A DNA stretch of 64,000 bases from Aphanothece sp. CMT-3BRIN-NPC111. GTDB taxonomy: Bacteria > Cyanobacteriota > Cyanobacteriia > Cyanobacteriales > JAHHGU01. The stretch covers positions 1-64,000 of the forward strand of contig JAHHGU010000021.1 of assembly GCA_019359765.1 (NCBI GenBank). Direction: 5' to 3'. The position numbers and the translations under genes were made by a program. The notes below the pieces were generated by a model. The model did no database searches. It was not told the DNA's origin and saw only the letters and a list, made by a program, of their open reading frames with translations. How positions within the stretch are numbered: position 1 is the stretch's first letter; each line of letters starts with the position of its first letter. Positions 7,614-17,560 of the stretch are shown piece by piece.

Positions 7614-10313
7614 TTAATTAAAATCGCTTGGAGTCATAGCTCGTTCTCTATGTGCCAGGTTTAAGTTATTCTTGACTCTTAGCAAAAGTACATCCTTTTC
7701 AATCGGCTTCATAATATAATCAGCCGCTCCAAAATCCAATCCTTTAGCCTCGATTTCTGTAGCGCGACCAGTCGTCAAAAAGATTACAGGCGTGTCAATT
7801 GCTTTTTGAGCCAATATCTCTAGTAACTTCTGACCGTCTAAAAAAGGCATATTTACGTTAGAGACAATCGCTGAGAACTTTCTTTTGCCTAGTTCAAACA
7901 GCGCATCCACTCCATTTTTAGCAACAACTACTTCATAACCAGCGCTTGTTAACCAGCGCTCTAATAATTCTTTGTCCCTTACATCTTCTTCGACAACAAG
8001 CACAGAGGTTTTATGGGGTGGCGCTGGCGGCACAGCTGAAGGTAACACAGTTTTTGGCTCTCCCGGAGCTAGCAGTTCGCCCTCAATTGGAGAGGGATTT
8101 TTCTCTGGGATGGCTGTCTTAAATCGTGATTCCTCAAGCAACACCTTTTCGTAGACATCAGAAGGCGCAAACATGAGATCTTTAACTTTCTCCACTGCAT
8201 GGTTGCCGATCAAGCAGTCACCTCTTTGTCGTGCAAAGCCCCTAATAACTGATATGGGAACCTCGCGGCGAACCATTTCCGTAATTGCACCATCAAAGTG
8301 CAATATTTCATAGACGCCTTCACGGCCAAAGTAGCCGGTATTATTGCATTTAGGGCAGCCAGTGGGGTGAGCAACAACAGAAGGAATTTCCTGTGTAAAA
8401 GGTGCAAGCATTGCTGCTTCTTCCTCTGTTGTCGGTGCAACCTGCTTACAATGTTGGCAGAGTTTCTTCAAAAGCTTTTGAGCCACAATACCGAGTAGCG
8501 CATCCGCCATTGTACCCCTGTTAACCCCTAGCTGTTCGAGTCGAAAGATGGCTGAGGTGGCGCTAGCTGAGTGTAAGGAGGAAACTGTAAGGTGTCCAGT
8601 GCTAGCAAAGTCCATGCAAACTTTAGCAGAGAAGGGGTCTCTAATTTCTCCTAAAAATAAGATGTCTGGATCTTGCCTCATTGCCGATTTCAGTAGCGAA
8701 TCAAAGGTTACACGCGCCTTTTCGTTAACCTGCTGCTGATTGGCATCAGGGATGCGGTATTCTACAGGATCTTCAACAGAAATGAGACTGCGAGATTTGG
8801 TGTCAATTTGGGATAGCAGGCTGTAAATTGTTGTGGATTTGCCCGAACCTGTAGGCCCGACGACAAGGACAAGACCTTGACTTTGCTTGGCAAAGTTGCT
8901 CAAGATATGAACCTGGTTAGCATTCATGCCAAGTTCATTTAATTTTTTCGGCTTGGATGCGGGTTCGAGCAAGCGAATAATCAGGCTCTCTCCATCCGGG
9001 GTAGAGGTTGTTGCCAGCCTGAGCTTAAAAGTGCGATCGCCAATCGTCGTTTCAAAGGCTCCATCTTGTGGCCTACGCCTCTCGGTAATCTCCAGCCCTC
9101 CCAGTGCTTTCAGGCGAGTGATCGCCTTTGCCGCTTTATCCTTGGGAAGCGAATCAATATTACGCATATCCCCATCGATACGAAACCGAAGCACAGCTTG
9201 CATCGCTTTCGGCTCAATATGAAGGTCGCTAGCTCTGTGAGAAACAGCAGATTCCAGGATTGAATTTACCAGCTGTTCAATTGAGCGATCGCTACTATCT
9301 CGCTTTTGAGCTTCTCCCCCAGGCTGAGATTCGTAAACAGGATACTTGCTACCTGAATAAGTTTGCTGATTCGTACCTGGATTTACCTGTCTAGGTACTA
9401 ACGATGGGGGCTTGATAGGGTTATTACTTCTCTGGCTCCTAATAGGCTTGTCTTGAAGCTGTCTATTTGTAGTTTCTGGGAATAAAGACAGGATATTCTC
9501 CGGTTCAGTAATAGCAATTTCAGGTTGTTGATCGCGCTCTATAAACCGATTTAGTAGATCGAGTAGTTCCCAATTGAAGGCGTTGCTGAGGATGAACGCA
9601 TTGCCTCCTTTAGTTGAACGTATTGGGACAATTACATTTGCTTTGCAAAATAGAGGTGGAAGTAAGCCTAATTTTATATATTCTGGATCGATCTTTTTAA
9701 TATAGGGAACTTCCAGAAATTCAGCCACATATTTGGCTATTTGGCTGCTAGTCAAATTAAGAGCTTCAGCCAGGGAATATAATTTCGCAGGACGAATTTT
9801 TAATAGTAGTTCTTGCTGGTTAGATGATAAATTAATTTGCTTAACAAGAAACTGCTTGAATTTCAAGAAGTTTTCCGGCAAACTCCATTTATCCCATGAA
9901 ACAAAATCTTGGCGTACCTGCGCCCAACGGGTGTTTGTCTTCAGGTGCAATGCAACTTTTTGGAGTAGATCCTGATTTTCAAACGGTTTCGCTAGATAAT
10001 CTACACCGCCCACGGCAAAGGCTTTCGCTTTGTGTTGCTCGGAGTCCAAAGCTGTGACAAATATCACCGGAATGTAGGCAAGTTCTTCTTTTTGTTGGAT
10101 TTTTGAGCAAAATTCATAGCCATTCATCCCCGACATCATGACATCGAGCAAAATTAAATCTGGCTTAGTTTGACTGAGGATATCGAGTGCTTTAATAGCA
10201 CTTTGAGCAGTGATGACGTTGTATCCCGCGTTAGTGAGGATTCTCTGAAGTACTCTCAGAATGGTCGGATCATCATCAACACTCAAGATCAAAGGGGGTG
10301 ATGAATTAGTCAT
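7614..10313 (-). CDS. Hybrid GspE/PilB-type secretion ATPase flanked by two receiver domains
   Basis: 899 aa. Residues 8-125 are a response-regulator receiver with DDD at 13-15 and the phospho-acceptor Asp57 (LILLDVMM). Residues 140-280 resemble a GspE N-terminal region. Residues about 345-740 are the type II/IV secretion ATPase core: Walker A GPTGSGKST at 486-494, VEDPVEY, Walker B DILFLGEIRDP, the His box GHLTVSSLHS, and zinc-binding CQHC and CPKC pairs. Residues 770-890 form a second receiver in which the acceptor position is Asn819 (VSNVNMP), so it probably cannot be phosphorylated. It likely couples phosphorelay input to pilus or secretion assembly. No other pil genes adjoin it. Single-gene transcript, as far as seen. 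Confidence 0.88.
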   Translation of the reverse strand: MTNSSPPLILSVDDDPTILRVLQRILTNAGYNVITAQSAIKALDILSQTKPDLILLDVMMSGMNGYEFCSKIQQKEELAYIPVIFVTALDSEQHKAKAFAVGGVDYLAKPFENQDLLQKVALHLKTNTRWAQVRQDFVSWDKWSLPENFLKFKQFLVKQINLSSNQQELLLKIRPAKLYSLAEALNLTSSQIAKYVAEFLEVPYIKKIDPEYIKLGLLPPLFCKANVIVPIRSTKGGNAFILSNAFNWELLDLLNRFIERDQQPEIAITEPENILSLFPETTNRQLQDKPIRSQRSNNPIKPPSLVPRQVNPGTNQQTYSGSKYPVYESQPGGEAQKRDSSDRSIEQLVNSILESAVSHRASDLHIEPKAMQAVLRFRIDGDMRNIDSLPKDKAAKAITRLKALGGLEITERRRPQDGAFETTIGDRTFKLRLATTSTPDGESLIIRLLEPASKPKKLNELGMNANQVHILSNFAKQSQGLVLVVGPTGSGKSTTIYSLLSQIDTKSRSLISVEDPVEYRIPDANQQQVNEKARVTFDSLLKSAMRQDPDILFLGEIRDPFSAKVCMDFASTGHLTVSSLHSASATSAIFRLEQLGVNRGTMADALLGIVAQKLLKKLCQHCKQVAPTTEEEAAMLAPFTQEIPSVVAHPTGCPKCNNTGYFGREGVYEILHFDGAITEMVRREVPISVIRGFARQRGDCLIGNHAVEKVKDLMFAPSDVYEKVLLEESRFKTAIPEKNPSPIEGELLAPGEPKTVLPSAVPPAPPHKTSVLVVEEDVRDKELLERWLTSAGYEVVVAKNGVDALFELGKRKFSAIVSNVNMPFLDGQKLLEILAQKAIDTPVIFLTTGRATEIEAKGLDFGAADYIMKPIEKDVLLLRVKNNLNLAHRERAMTPSDFN

Positions 10314-11321
10314 GGATTAACATCCTTACTCAGGAGTAAGGGCGGTGATGTACTATTTATGAAATGCCGGAGAGGAGGAAATTAACATTTTCCTCTTTTA
10401 ATTTGTTGGTATAGAGGAGTATTTCAGCAATTTATTAGTAGATTTCCTATATTGGATCTGCAATAACCTGGAGACCAAGGGCAAGCTGTCGATTATATTG
10501 GTCAATATACTAGCTTACACGTTGCTTTTATTCCCAGGCTTCTATCGGTGGTATTGACAGGACTTTTATCTGTTGGTATAAAATTGTACATATATTTTGA
10601 TTTTACGTTAAGTCTAGAGTTTTGGCATTGTCAATGTACCTAGTATATTAATTTGCTTGGGATGTTCCCGGTCAGGGGTAACTTCGCAACCACTTCGAGC
10701 GTAAGCAAGAAGACCTAGATCTGAGAGTCCCATGCTTTGAAGTGCTTGTCATTTTTACCAATTCAAATTTATCCTATAATCGATACCCCGCCAGGGGGTT
10801 AAACCCCTGGCTCATAGCGAAAGTCCTCTTTAAGAGGACTGAGAAAAAACTTTCAGTCCACTTAAACTCTTAGCCAGAGGCTTAAGTTGAATGGCGGACT
10901 CCAGCGAAGTCAAAGAGTTGGCAAGATGTGGGTAATGACAAGGCTTTTAATTGTGAAAGTGTCAACCAATGCAAGGATTGACCAAAATAATTCGTAATCC
11001 CCGGTTTCAAGCCCCTAAATTTATTTATGGGGTATTAATTACGAATTACGAATTACGAATTACGAATTGGAGCGCAGCGACATGACCCCGACCACTCTTG
11101 GTCGGGAGCCGTTACGCGCCGCTAAAGCCCTGCGGGCATGAACGCGCTAGTGGGGATTTTAGATTTACGATTTTAGACTGCGGCGTGACACTTCGACCAG
11201 CTCAGGGCAGGCGAAGCTCAGTGCGGAGACGCTCAGTCGAACGATTTATTGAGCTCACAAGGGGCGGGGCATGAACCCAAAATTTCTTTTAATCCAAAAT
11301 CCAAAATCTAAAATTGAAGCG
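10314..11321. repeat. 1-kb intergenic region with dispersed repeats
   Basis: No coding frame was supported. Positions 10791-10810 form a hairpin CCAGGGG/CCCCTGG, and 10822-10840 a 9-bp perfect palindrome AGTCCTCTT/AAGAGGACT. Positions 11037-11068 are AATT followed by four tandem ACGAATT heptamers. Positions 11190-11245 hold the common motif CTTCGACCAGCTCAGG. Near the argG end (11280-11316) are heptamer-like AAAATCC repeats. These are the short tandem and palindromic repeats typical of filamentous cyanobacteria. Confidence 0.7.
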
Positions 11322-12524
11322 TCAATGACTAGTTTTCTGCGACCAAACGCGAGTGGGCAGCCCCCAAACATAAATAAAGCCTTCAGCTGCTTTGTGGTCA
11401 AACTGATCTTCAGCTCCATAAGTTGCTAAGTCAGGGCTGTAGAGAGAATTATCTGACTTGCGCCCCACAGTATAGACATTGCCCTTAAAGAGTTTAACGC
11501 GCACTGTTCCAGATACTCGCTCTTGAGTCTGCTTAATAAAAGCATCTAATGCCCCTTTGAGCGGACTGTACCACAAACCGTTGTAGATGAGTTGGCTGTA
11601 GGTTTCTTCAATACCGCGCTTGTAGTGGCTGACGTCTGCTGTTAAGGTAAGGCTTTCTAAGTCGCGGTGGGCCTGGATTAAAACCCAAAGCGCTGGTGTT
11701 TCGTAAATTTCGCGGGATTTAATACCTACTAGGCGGTTTTCAATCATGTCAATTCGCCCGATGCCATGAGCGCCAGCTAGCTGGTTGAGTTGACTAATCA
11801 ACGCCAAGGGTGCCATAGATTCGCCATTTAGAGCCGTGGGGATACCCCGCTCAAAGCTAATTTCGACGTATTCTGGCTCATTAGGCGTGTCCGCGATCGC
11901 CTTCGTCATCAAATAAACTTCTTCAAGGGGTTCTGTCCAAGGCTCTTCCAAAGGTCCCGCCTCAATACTACGACCCAAAAGGTTGCGGTCAATACTGTAG
12001 GCAGAAGACTTTTTCACAGGCGATGCTATACCAAACCGCTCACCGTAGGCGATCGTTTCTTCGCGGCTCATGCCCCATTCCCTTGCCGGTGCTAACACTT
12101 TCAAATTAGGGTTAAGAGCAGCAATGGAAACATCAAAGCGAACTTGGTCATTACCCTTGCCAGTGCAACCGTGAGCTACGGCGTCAGCACCATATTGTTC
12201 AGCTGCTACGACCAACAGCTTGGCAATCAGCGGACGAGCGAGGGCAGTTGAGAGGGGATAGCGATTTTCATACAGGGCATTCGCTTGCAAAGCTGGGAAG
12301 GCGTAATCTTTGACGAAGCTTTCTTTGGCATCCACCACGAGCGATTCACTAGCACCTGATTTCAGGGCTTTTTCCCGGATTGGCTCTAGTTCATCTCCTT
12401 GTCCCAGATCCGCAGCCAGGGTAATGACTTCTTGGACACCCCACTCTTCCTTGAGGTAAGGAATACAGACGGAGGTATCGACTCCACCGGAATATGCCAG
12501 CACAACCTTATTGGCGCGACCCAT
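11322..12524 (-). CDS. argG: Argininosuccinate synthase
   Basis: 400 aa, the usual length. It joins citrulline and aspartate with ATP to form argininosuccinate, the penultimate step of arginine synthesis, in the cytosol. The ATP-pyrophosphatase P-loop AYSGGVDTS is at residues 9-17. Other family blocks are [23 protein letters not shown] and [13 protein letters not shown]. The start [14 protein letters not shown] is standard for cyanobacterial ArgG. The neighbour at 12679 diverges from it, so it is a single-gene transcript. Confidence 0.97.
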   Translation of the reverse strand: MGRANKVVLAYSGGVDTSVCIPYLKEEWGVQEVITLAADLGQGDELEPIREKALKSGASESLVVDAKESFVKDYAFPALQANALYENRYPLSTALARPLIAKLLVVAAEQYGADAVAHGCTGKGNDQVRFDVSIAALNPNLKVLAPAREWGMSREETIAYGERFGIASPVKKSSAYSIDRNLLGRSIEAGPLEEPWTEPLEEVYLMTKAIADTPNEPEYVEISFERGIPTALNGESMAPLALISQLNQLAGAHGIGRIDMIENRLVGIKSREIYETPALWVLIQAHRDLESLTLTADVSHYKRGIEETYSQLIYNGLWYSPLKGALDAFIKQTQERVSGTVRVKLFKGNVYTVGRKSDNSLYSPDLATYGAEDQFDHKAAEGFIYVWGLPTRVWSQKTSH

Positions 12525-12678
12525 TGATTTCTCGATTCCCTAAAACAACCAAGTTTTTATTATCGGCCAATTTTTCCAAATTCATGTCAAGGATTGCCTA
12601 AATTCGCATCCATCTACTTAGGAACTGCTCAAAATTAAAGTAGTCAACTACTATAAAAGGTCTATTACGGGGGAAATT

Positions 12679-13620
12679 GTGTTTTTCAGCGTTGTCATTC
12701 CAACTTATAATCGCCAACCCATCTTGGAAAAGTGCCTGAGAGCCTTGGAACGGCAGAAGCTGAGCGATGGTAGTCTCGTCACTGGCTACGAAATTGTCTT
12801 GGTAGATGATGGCTCAACGGATGGGACACTGGAGTGGCTAGAGGCACACTCAGTAGAGTTTCCTCATGTGCGATCGCTTTTGCAAAACCACCAAGGACCA
12901 GCAGCAGCCCGAAATCTGGGGGTGAAGGAGGCAAAAGGTGACACGATCATCTTTATTGATAGCGATTTAGTCGTCACAGAGCATTTCCTCCAAGCTCATG
13001 CCAACGCCTTGGTGCAGGGACAGCAGCAACTGGGGGGAGATCGCCTGTTCACATACGGTTTAGTTATCAATACCTGCAACTTTGAAAACCCCACCTCTGA
13101 ACCATACAAGCTGACTGATTTTTCCGCAGCTTATTTTGCTACAGGTAATGTGGCGATCGCTCGTAAATGGCTTGAAGCTGCCGGACTATTTGACACCCGC
13201 TTTCAACTTTATGGTTGGGAAGACTTAGAGCTAGGTGTTCGCCTCAAACAGCTAGGCTTAAAATTAATTAAATGTCCAGACGCAGTTGGCTACCATTGGC
13301 ATCCGCCCTTTGCTCTAGAGCAAATCCCCAATTTAATTGAAAAAGAAATTCAACGGGGTCGTATGGGCGTTTTGTTCTATCAAAAGCATCCCACCTGGGA
13401 AGTGCGAATGATGATTCAAATGACCTTGCTTCATCGACTTCTATGGGGAATTCTTTCTTTAGGCGGCACGCTCAATGAACGTACAATGGCTCCTTTCTTA
13501 CAAAGGCTAATTAACCAAGGGAAATCTCAGCTAGCTTTAGAAATTGCCCGAATTTTTCTTAACTGGTATAATGTCAAGGGAGTTTATGCCGCCTACGCTG
13601 AAGCCCAGCAAAAAAATTAA
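12679..13620 (+). CDS. Family 2 glycosyltransferase
   Basis: 313 aa, from a GTG start with GGGGGAAATT upstream. A GT-A nucleotide-sugar domain opens the chain (FSVVIPTYNRQ, then VDDGSTDGT near residue 42). The metal-binding DSD occurs in IFIDSDLVV. A C-terminal block GWEDLELGVRLK is typical of GT2 enzymes with a galactosyltransferase-like acceptor region. The donor and acceptor cannot be told. No membrane helix is evident beyond a hydrophobic stretch near LLHRLLWGILSLGG. Its last 4 bases overlap the end of the convergent histidine kinase gene. Confidence 0.88.
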   Translation: MFFSVVIPTYNRQPILEKCLRALERQKLSDGSLVTGYEIVLVDDGSTDGTLEWLEAHSVEFPHVRSLLQNHQGPAAARNLGVKEAKGDTIIFIDSDLVVTEHFLQAHANALVQGQQQLGGDRLFTYGLVINTCNFENPTSEPYKLTDFSAAYFATGNVAIARKWLEAAGLFDTRFQLYGWEDLELGVRLKQLGLKLIKCPDAVGYHWHPPFALEQIPNLIEKEIQRGRMGVLFYQKHPTWEVRMMIQMTLLHRLLWGILSLGGTLNERTMAPFLQRLINQGKSQLALEIARIFLNWYNVKGVYAAYAEAQQKN

Positions 13621-15110
13621 TTACTAACCGGGATTTCAATCCTAAATTCTGTGCCCTTCTCTGGTTCTGATATACACTTCAATACTCCACCATGCTTTTC
13701 TACCACAATATTATAACTAATTGACAGTCCCAAACCTGTACCTTTGCCCACAGGTTTAGTTGTGAAAAAGGGATCGAATATTCGTTTTTTGATAGCTTCA
13801 GGAATACCGGCTCCATTATCAGCAATGCAAATCGCGATATTATCTTTCTCTTGTTGTTTAAAAACTTGAGTTTGAACAGTAATGATGCGGGGTTGCGGTT
13901 GGGTTTCCAAAGCATCCATCGCATTGCTCAATATATTCATAAAAACTTGGTTTATCTGTCCGCCATAGCACTCTACTTTAGGAATGTTGCCGTATTCTTT
14001 AATCACTTTAATAGCATTAGCTTTGAGTTTATGGTGCAAAATTAATAATGTGCTGTCTATGCCTTCATGTATATCTAGATATCTTTTTCTAGTTCCATCC
14101 GATCTATAAAAGTTACGCAAAGATAAAACTATTTGAGAAATACGCTCTGTTCCCAATTTGATAGATTCAATGATTTTAGGTAAGTCTTCAATAATAAAAT
14201 CTAACTCAATATTTTCAGCTTTCTCTTGAATTACATCTGGTGGATGAGGATAATAATCTTGATAAAGAGATAGCAGCGCTAGTAAATCTTCAACATAGCG
14301 ACTGACATAGGGCAGATTATTTTGAACAAAGTTAACCGGATTATTGATTTCATGGGCTACCCCAGCCACCATTTGTCCTAAACTGGACATCTTTTCAGAT
14401 TGAATCACTTGGGCTTGAGCTTGTTGCAACTCATTTAAAGCTTGCCGGAGTTGCTGATTTTTTGTGCGGAGTGCTGCTTCCACTTTATGACGCTTAGCAA
14501 TATTCTGCTCTAATTTAGTTACGTTAATTCGTAGCTCCAATTGGGAAATGACTTGACGACCCAAAGCCTGTAGTGCTTTAATTTGTTCTGAGTTGAGATG
14601 GCGGGGAATACGGTCAATAACGCATAATGTCCCAAGCGCAAAGCCATCAGATGTAACCAAGGGAGTTCCAGCGTAAAACCGGATATTGGGATCGGCAGTT
14701 ACTAACGGATTGCCAGCAAATCGTTGATCTTTTAGTGCATTGGGCACAATCAGCACATCATCCGGTTGCGCCATAGCATGGGTGCAAAACGCTATGTCTC
14801 TAGGAGTTTCGCTAGCTTCTAAACCAACCTTTGATTTGAACCATTGCCTATTGGCATCAACAAGACTGACTAAAGCAATTGGAGTACCGCAAATATGGGC
14901 TGCTAGAGCTGTTAAATCGTCAAATGCCTCTTCAGGATTTGTATCGAGAACTTGATAGCGGTACAGTGCCTTAAGTCTATCCGCCTCATTTGGAGGTAAT
15001 GGTGCTACTTGCATCTTAGGGGCAAATTTGTTGTCAAATTTCCCCTGTAAGAAGGCACGAAAAATTCCATCCCACTTTCGAGCCAGCGATCGCATTATCG
15101 ATTTAAGCAT
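13617..15110 (-). CDS. GAF-domain sensor histidine kinase
   Basis: 497 aa, soluble. A GAF domain spans about residues 55-195 ([41 protein letters not shown]). A coiled coil follows at about 200-240, then the dimerisation/phospho-acceptor box [12 protein letters not shown] (His near 254), and an HATPase with the N box [18 protein letters not shown] and [11 protein letters not shown]. It autophosphorylates on His in response to a ligand or redox signal bound by GAF; the signal is unknown. No response regulator is adjacent, so it is an orphan kinase. It converges with the glycosyltransferase with a 4-bp overlap. Confidence 0.93.
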   Translation of the reverse strand: MLKSIMRSLARKWDGIFRAFLQGKFDNKFAPKMQVAPLPPNEADRLKALYRYQVLDTNPEEAFDDLTALAAHICGTPIALVSLVDANRQWFKSKVGLEASETPRDIAFCTHAMAQPDDVLIVPNALKDQRFAGNPLVTADPNIRFYAGTPLVTSDGFALGTLCVIDRIPRHLNSEQIKALQALGRQVISQLELRINVTKLEQNIAKRHKVEAALRTKNQQLRQALNELQQAQAQVIQSEKMSSLGQMVAGVAHEINNPVNFVQNNLPYVSRYVEDLLALLSLYQDYYPHPPDVIQEKAENIELDFIIEDLPKIIESIKLGTERISQIVLSLRNFYRSDGTRKRYLDIHEGIDSTLLILHHKLKANAIKVIKEYGNIPKVECYGGQINQVFMNILSNAMDALETQPQPRIITVQTQVFKQQEKDNIAICIADNGAGIPEAIKKRIFDPFFTTKPVGKGTGLGLSISYNIVVEKHGGVLKCISEPEKGTEFRIEIPVSN

Positions 15111-15281
15111 TGAGCGTTGACTTGGGTGGATACTACGGTTTAATTTATTGTTCCCATATCTATTATGGAAACATCATGCTTATAGCTTAGGAAAAAATTA
15201 GTTAACTACAAATCCTTGTCGCTTAAACTTAACATAATTGTGGTAAGCTAGAAAAGTTGTATTAAATTCGCACATTCAGGG

Positions 15282-15333
15282 TTTCGGGTGTTCCCAGTAT
15301 GGGAATACGCCTGGATGGAGGATTAACCCGAAA
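15282..15333 (+). promoter_or_regulatory. Structured 5' leader of rpsB
   Basis: TTTCGGGT at 15282-15289 is perfectly complementary to ACCCGAAA at 15326-15333, which ends right at the AGGAG ribosome site. Inside, GTGTTCCCA and TGGGAATAC form a second hairpin (one G-U pair). The layout could let S2 or another factor control access to the ribosome site. This is inferred from pairing only. Confidence 0.5.
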
Positions 15334-15348
15334 GGAGTTGAGAAATAT

Positions 15349-16146
15349 ATGGCAGTTGTCTCTTTGGCTCAGATGATGGAGTCAGGGGTTCACTTTGGGC
15401 ACCAGACCCGCCGGTGGAACCCGAAAATGTCTCAATATATTTATACGTCCCGTAACGGCGTCCACATCATAGACTTGGTGCAGACTGCCCATCTCATGGA
15501 AGATGCTTACACCTATATGCGTACAGCATCTGAGCAAGGCAAGAAGTTTCTCTTTGTGGGTACGAAGCGGCAAGCAGCGGGAATTGTGGCGCAAGAAGCA
15601 TCTCGTTGTGGCGCTGCATATATCAACCAACGCTGGTTGGGAGGAATGCTCACCAACTGGACTACCATTAAAACGCGGGTAGACAGGTTGAAGGATTTGG
15701 AGCGACGAGAGGAAAGTGGCGCTCTAGATTTGCTGCCTAAAAAAGAAGCCTCTGTTCTACGCCGGGAGATGGGGAAACTACAGAAATATCTGGGTGGAAT
15801 TAAGCCCATGCGGAAAGTCCCGGACATTGTGGTAATTGTAGACCAGAAGCGGGAATATAACGCGGTTCTGGAATGCCAGAAGCTGGGAATTCCCATTGTG
15901 TCGCTACTAGATACCAATTGCGACCCGGATGTGGTGGATATTCCTATCCCAGCTAATGATGATGCAATTCGGTCTATTAAGCTAATAGTTGGTAAGTTGG
16001 CTGACGCCATTTATGAAGGTCGTCACGGTCAGCTAGACGCAGAAGCAGAAGACGATTACGAAGATTACGAAGGCGCTGATGACGATTTGGAATACGAAGA
16101 TAGCGACTTGCCTATTCCAGAAGAGGAAAAAGTAACCCAGGAATAA
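15349..16146 (+). CDS. rpsB: 30S ribosomal protein S2
   Basis: 265 aa. The S2 signature blocks are present: [28 protein letters not shown], and [13 protein letters not shown]. After the conserved core (about residue 225) there is an acidic tail rich in Glu, Asp and Tyr ([12 protein letters not shown]), an extension common in cyanobacterial S2. The ATG follows GGAG at a good distance. It is followed 46 bp later by tsf, the usual bacterial pair for translation. Confidence 0.97.
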   Translation: MAVVSLAQMMESGVHFGHQTRRWNPKMSQYIYTSRNGVHIIDLVQTAHLMEDAYTYMRTASEQGKKFLFVGTKRQAAGIVAQEASRCGAAYINQRWLGGMLTNWTTIKTRVDRLKDLERREESGALDLLPKKEASVLRREMGKLQKYLGGIKPMRKVPDIVVIVDQKREYNAVLECQKLGIPIVSLLDTNCDPDVVDIPIPANDDAIRSIKLIVGKLADAIYEGRHGQLDAEAEDDYEDYEGADDDLEYEDSDLPIPEEEKVTQE

Positions 16147-16192
16147 TTCAGCGACAGAAAAATCAATTATTAGTTAGTAGGAACAGCAACTA

Positions 16193-16852
16193 ATGGCGGA
16201 AATATCTGCAAAACTCGTTCAAGAACTGCGTCAAAAAACTGGCGCTGGCATGATGGACTGCAAAAAAGCCCTCAAAGAAACAGAGGGCGATATGACCAAA
16301 GCCTCGGAATGGCTGCGGCAAAAGGGGCTAGTCCGCGCGGGTGAAAAGCAAGGAAAAGTGGCAGCAGAAGGACTTGTGGGTAGCTACATCCACACAGGAG
16401 GTCGGGTTGGCGTTTTAGTAGAAGTAAACTGCCAAACCGATTTCGTTGCCCGTAACGAGGCATTCCAAACTCTGGTGCGTAACATCGCCATGCAAATTGC
16501 TGCTTGCCCCAACGTAGAGTACGTGAAGGTAGAGGACATCCCAGCCGAAATCGTCCAAAAGGAAAAAGATATCGAAATGGGTCGGGATGACATAGCAAAC
16601 AAGCCAGACAACATCAAAGAAAAAATTGTTCAGGGTCGGATTGATAAACGCCTGAAAGAAATGACTTTGGTGGACCAGCCTTACATTCGCGATCAAAACA
16701 TCACGGTGGAAGAGCTGGTAAAGCAGAACGTTGCTCAGCTGGGTGAAAACATCCAAGTGCGTCGCTTTGTCCGCTTCGTGCTGGGTGAAGGGATTGAAAA
16801 GCAAGAAAGCAACTTTGCTGAGGAAGTTGCAGCTCAAATGGGCCACAGTTAA
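16193..16852 (+). CDS. tsf: Translation elongation factor Ts
   Basis: 219 aa, the short cyanobacterial form. It exchanges GDP on EF-Tu. The N-terminal UBA-like domain has [17 protein letters not shown]; the core has [12 protein letters not shown] with the catalytic TDFV element; the C-terminal dimer region ends with [11 protein letters not shown]. It is transcribed with rpsB. A hairpin of GTAGGGG/CCCCTAC (16871-16898) lies 18 bp after the stop and may end the transcript. Confidence 0.97.
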   Translation: MAEISAKLVQELRQKTGAGMMDCKKALKETEGDMTKASEWLRQKGLVRAGEKQGKVAAEGLVGSYIHTGGRVGVLVEVNCQTDFVARNEAFQTLVRNIAMQIAACPNVEYVKVEDIPAEIVQKEKDIEMGRDDIANKPDNIKEKIVQGRIDKRLKEMTLVDQPYIRDQNITVEELVKQNVAQLGENIQVRRFVRFVLGEGIEKQESNFAEEVAAQMGHS

Positions 16853-16870
16853 TAGCTGCTCAATCAATGA

Positions 16871-16898
16871 GTAGGGGTGCAGTATGCTGTGCCCCTAC
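16871..16898 (+). terminator. Candidate terminator hairpin after tsf
   Basis: GTAGGGG and CCCCTAC form a 7-bp stem, continued after a small internal loop by CAG/CTG around a TATG loop. There is no clear T-run, so termination is uncertain. Confidence 0.4.
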
Positions 16899-17198
16899 AG
16901 GACAGGTTAACTAAGAGAAAAAGTTTTTAGCCTACCCCCGGAGTCATGCGCGTGTGCGATCGCACACGCACTCAACAAAGGGGTTTTTCAGTAGCCCTAC
17001 AATACATATCTAGTCTCAAATACAGCAGCATTCAATAAGTACCACGAGCCTCCAGGGCGGGTTAAAAACTATACGGAAGCTTGGACTCTAAGTATCGTTT
17101 CTTCACTGAGGTTATATTCCCGGACACCCTATTAGCAACAATTGCCTGTTAGTCCTCAACACTTGCACTCTTGGCGAGACCTTTTCGGCGCGGATACT

Positions 17199-17242
17199 AT
17201 AGTGCTTTTCGCTATTTTAATATACAATAATCGTAGCACTAT
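17199..17242 (+). promoter_or_regulatory. Inverted repeat flanking the promoter of the small RHH gene
   Basis: ATAGTGCT (17199-17206) and AGCACTAT (17235-17242) form a perfect inverted repeat with 28 bp between, an AT-rich stretch that could hold the -10. It ends 11 bp before the RHH start codon. Autorepression by the RHH protein is a reasonable inference. Confidence 0.4.
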
Positions 17243-17253
17243 TAGAGCCGCAA

Positions 17254-17403
17254 ATGTCAAGAGAAAAAATGCTCAGGGTAAGACTTTCCGATGATGAATA
17301 TGGGCGGCTAAAGGATTATGCCGAGTCAAGTAATAAACAAATATCCGAAGTTATCAGAGATTATATTAAACGATTGCCACGAAACAAGGCTAGCGGCGGT
17401 TAA
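17254..17403 (+). CDS. 49-aa ribbon-helix-helix DNA-binding protein
   Basis: ATG at 17254, stop TAA at 17401-17403. The protein is basic: the strand MLRVRLS is followed by helix DDEYGRLKDYAESS and by helix 2 starting NKQISEVIRDYIKRL. This is the CopG/MetJ/Arc RHH pattern, where the strand enters the major groove of DNA. Such proteins are antitoxins or solo repressors. The next gene in the same direction (17561) is a coiled-coil protein and not a recognisable toxin, so it looks solo. A hairpin with a T9 run follows at 17452-17489. It is related to the truncated gene at 1-127. Confidence 0.65.
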   Translation: MSREKMLRVRLSDDEYGRLKDYAESSNKQISEVIRDYIKRLPRNKASGG

Positions 17404-17451
17404 AACCCCTACGCGAACGTGTCGTCTTTCCTCTCACGTCTGAAGACGGTG

Positions 17452-17489
17452 AGCTTCCAGACTTCCCGCCGGGAAAGCTGTTTTTTTTT
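17452..17489 (+). terminator. Terminator after the small RHH gene
   Basis: TTCCC-GCC-GGGAA makes a short stem, with AGCTT and AAGCT available just outside it, and is followed by nine T residues at 17481-17489. The preceding stretch (17420-17460: CTCACGTCTGAAGACGG) resembles ends of IS200/IS605-type elements, but only loosely. Confidence 0.55.
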
Positions 17490-17560
17490 GAACCGCTATC
17501 CTAAAGTAAAACAGTACAGGTGTACGGCCCTGAAATTGGATCTGAGCAGCTTTATAGGTT

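Larger units (their letters stand above)
16853..17253. other. Intergenic region between tsf and the small RHH gene
   Basis: Apart from the hairpin just after tsf, it holds an extended HIP1 palindrome at 16950-16969 (GCGTGTGC and its complement around GATC). At 17199-17242 is an 8-bp inverted repeat, annotated separately. No coding frame was supported. Confidence 0.5.

Noticed and set aside
10314..11321. tRNA or other stable RNA gene in the 1-kb gap
   Set aside because: No cloverleaf or T-loop pattern was found; the pairings seen are simple dispersed hairpins.
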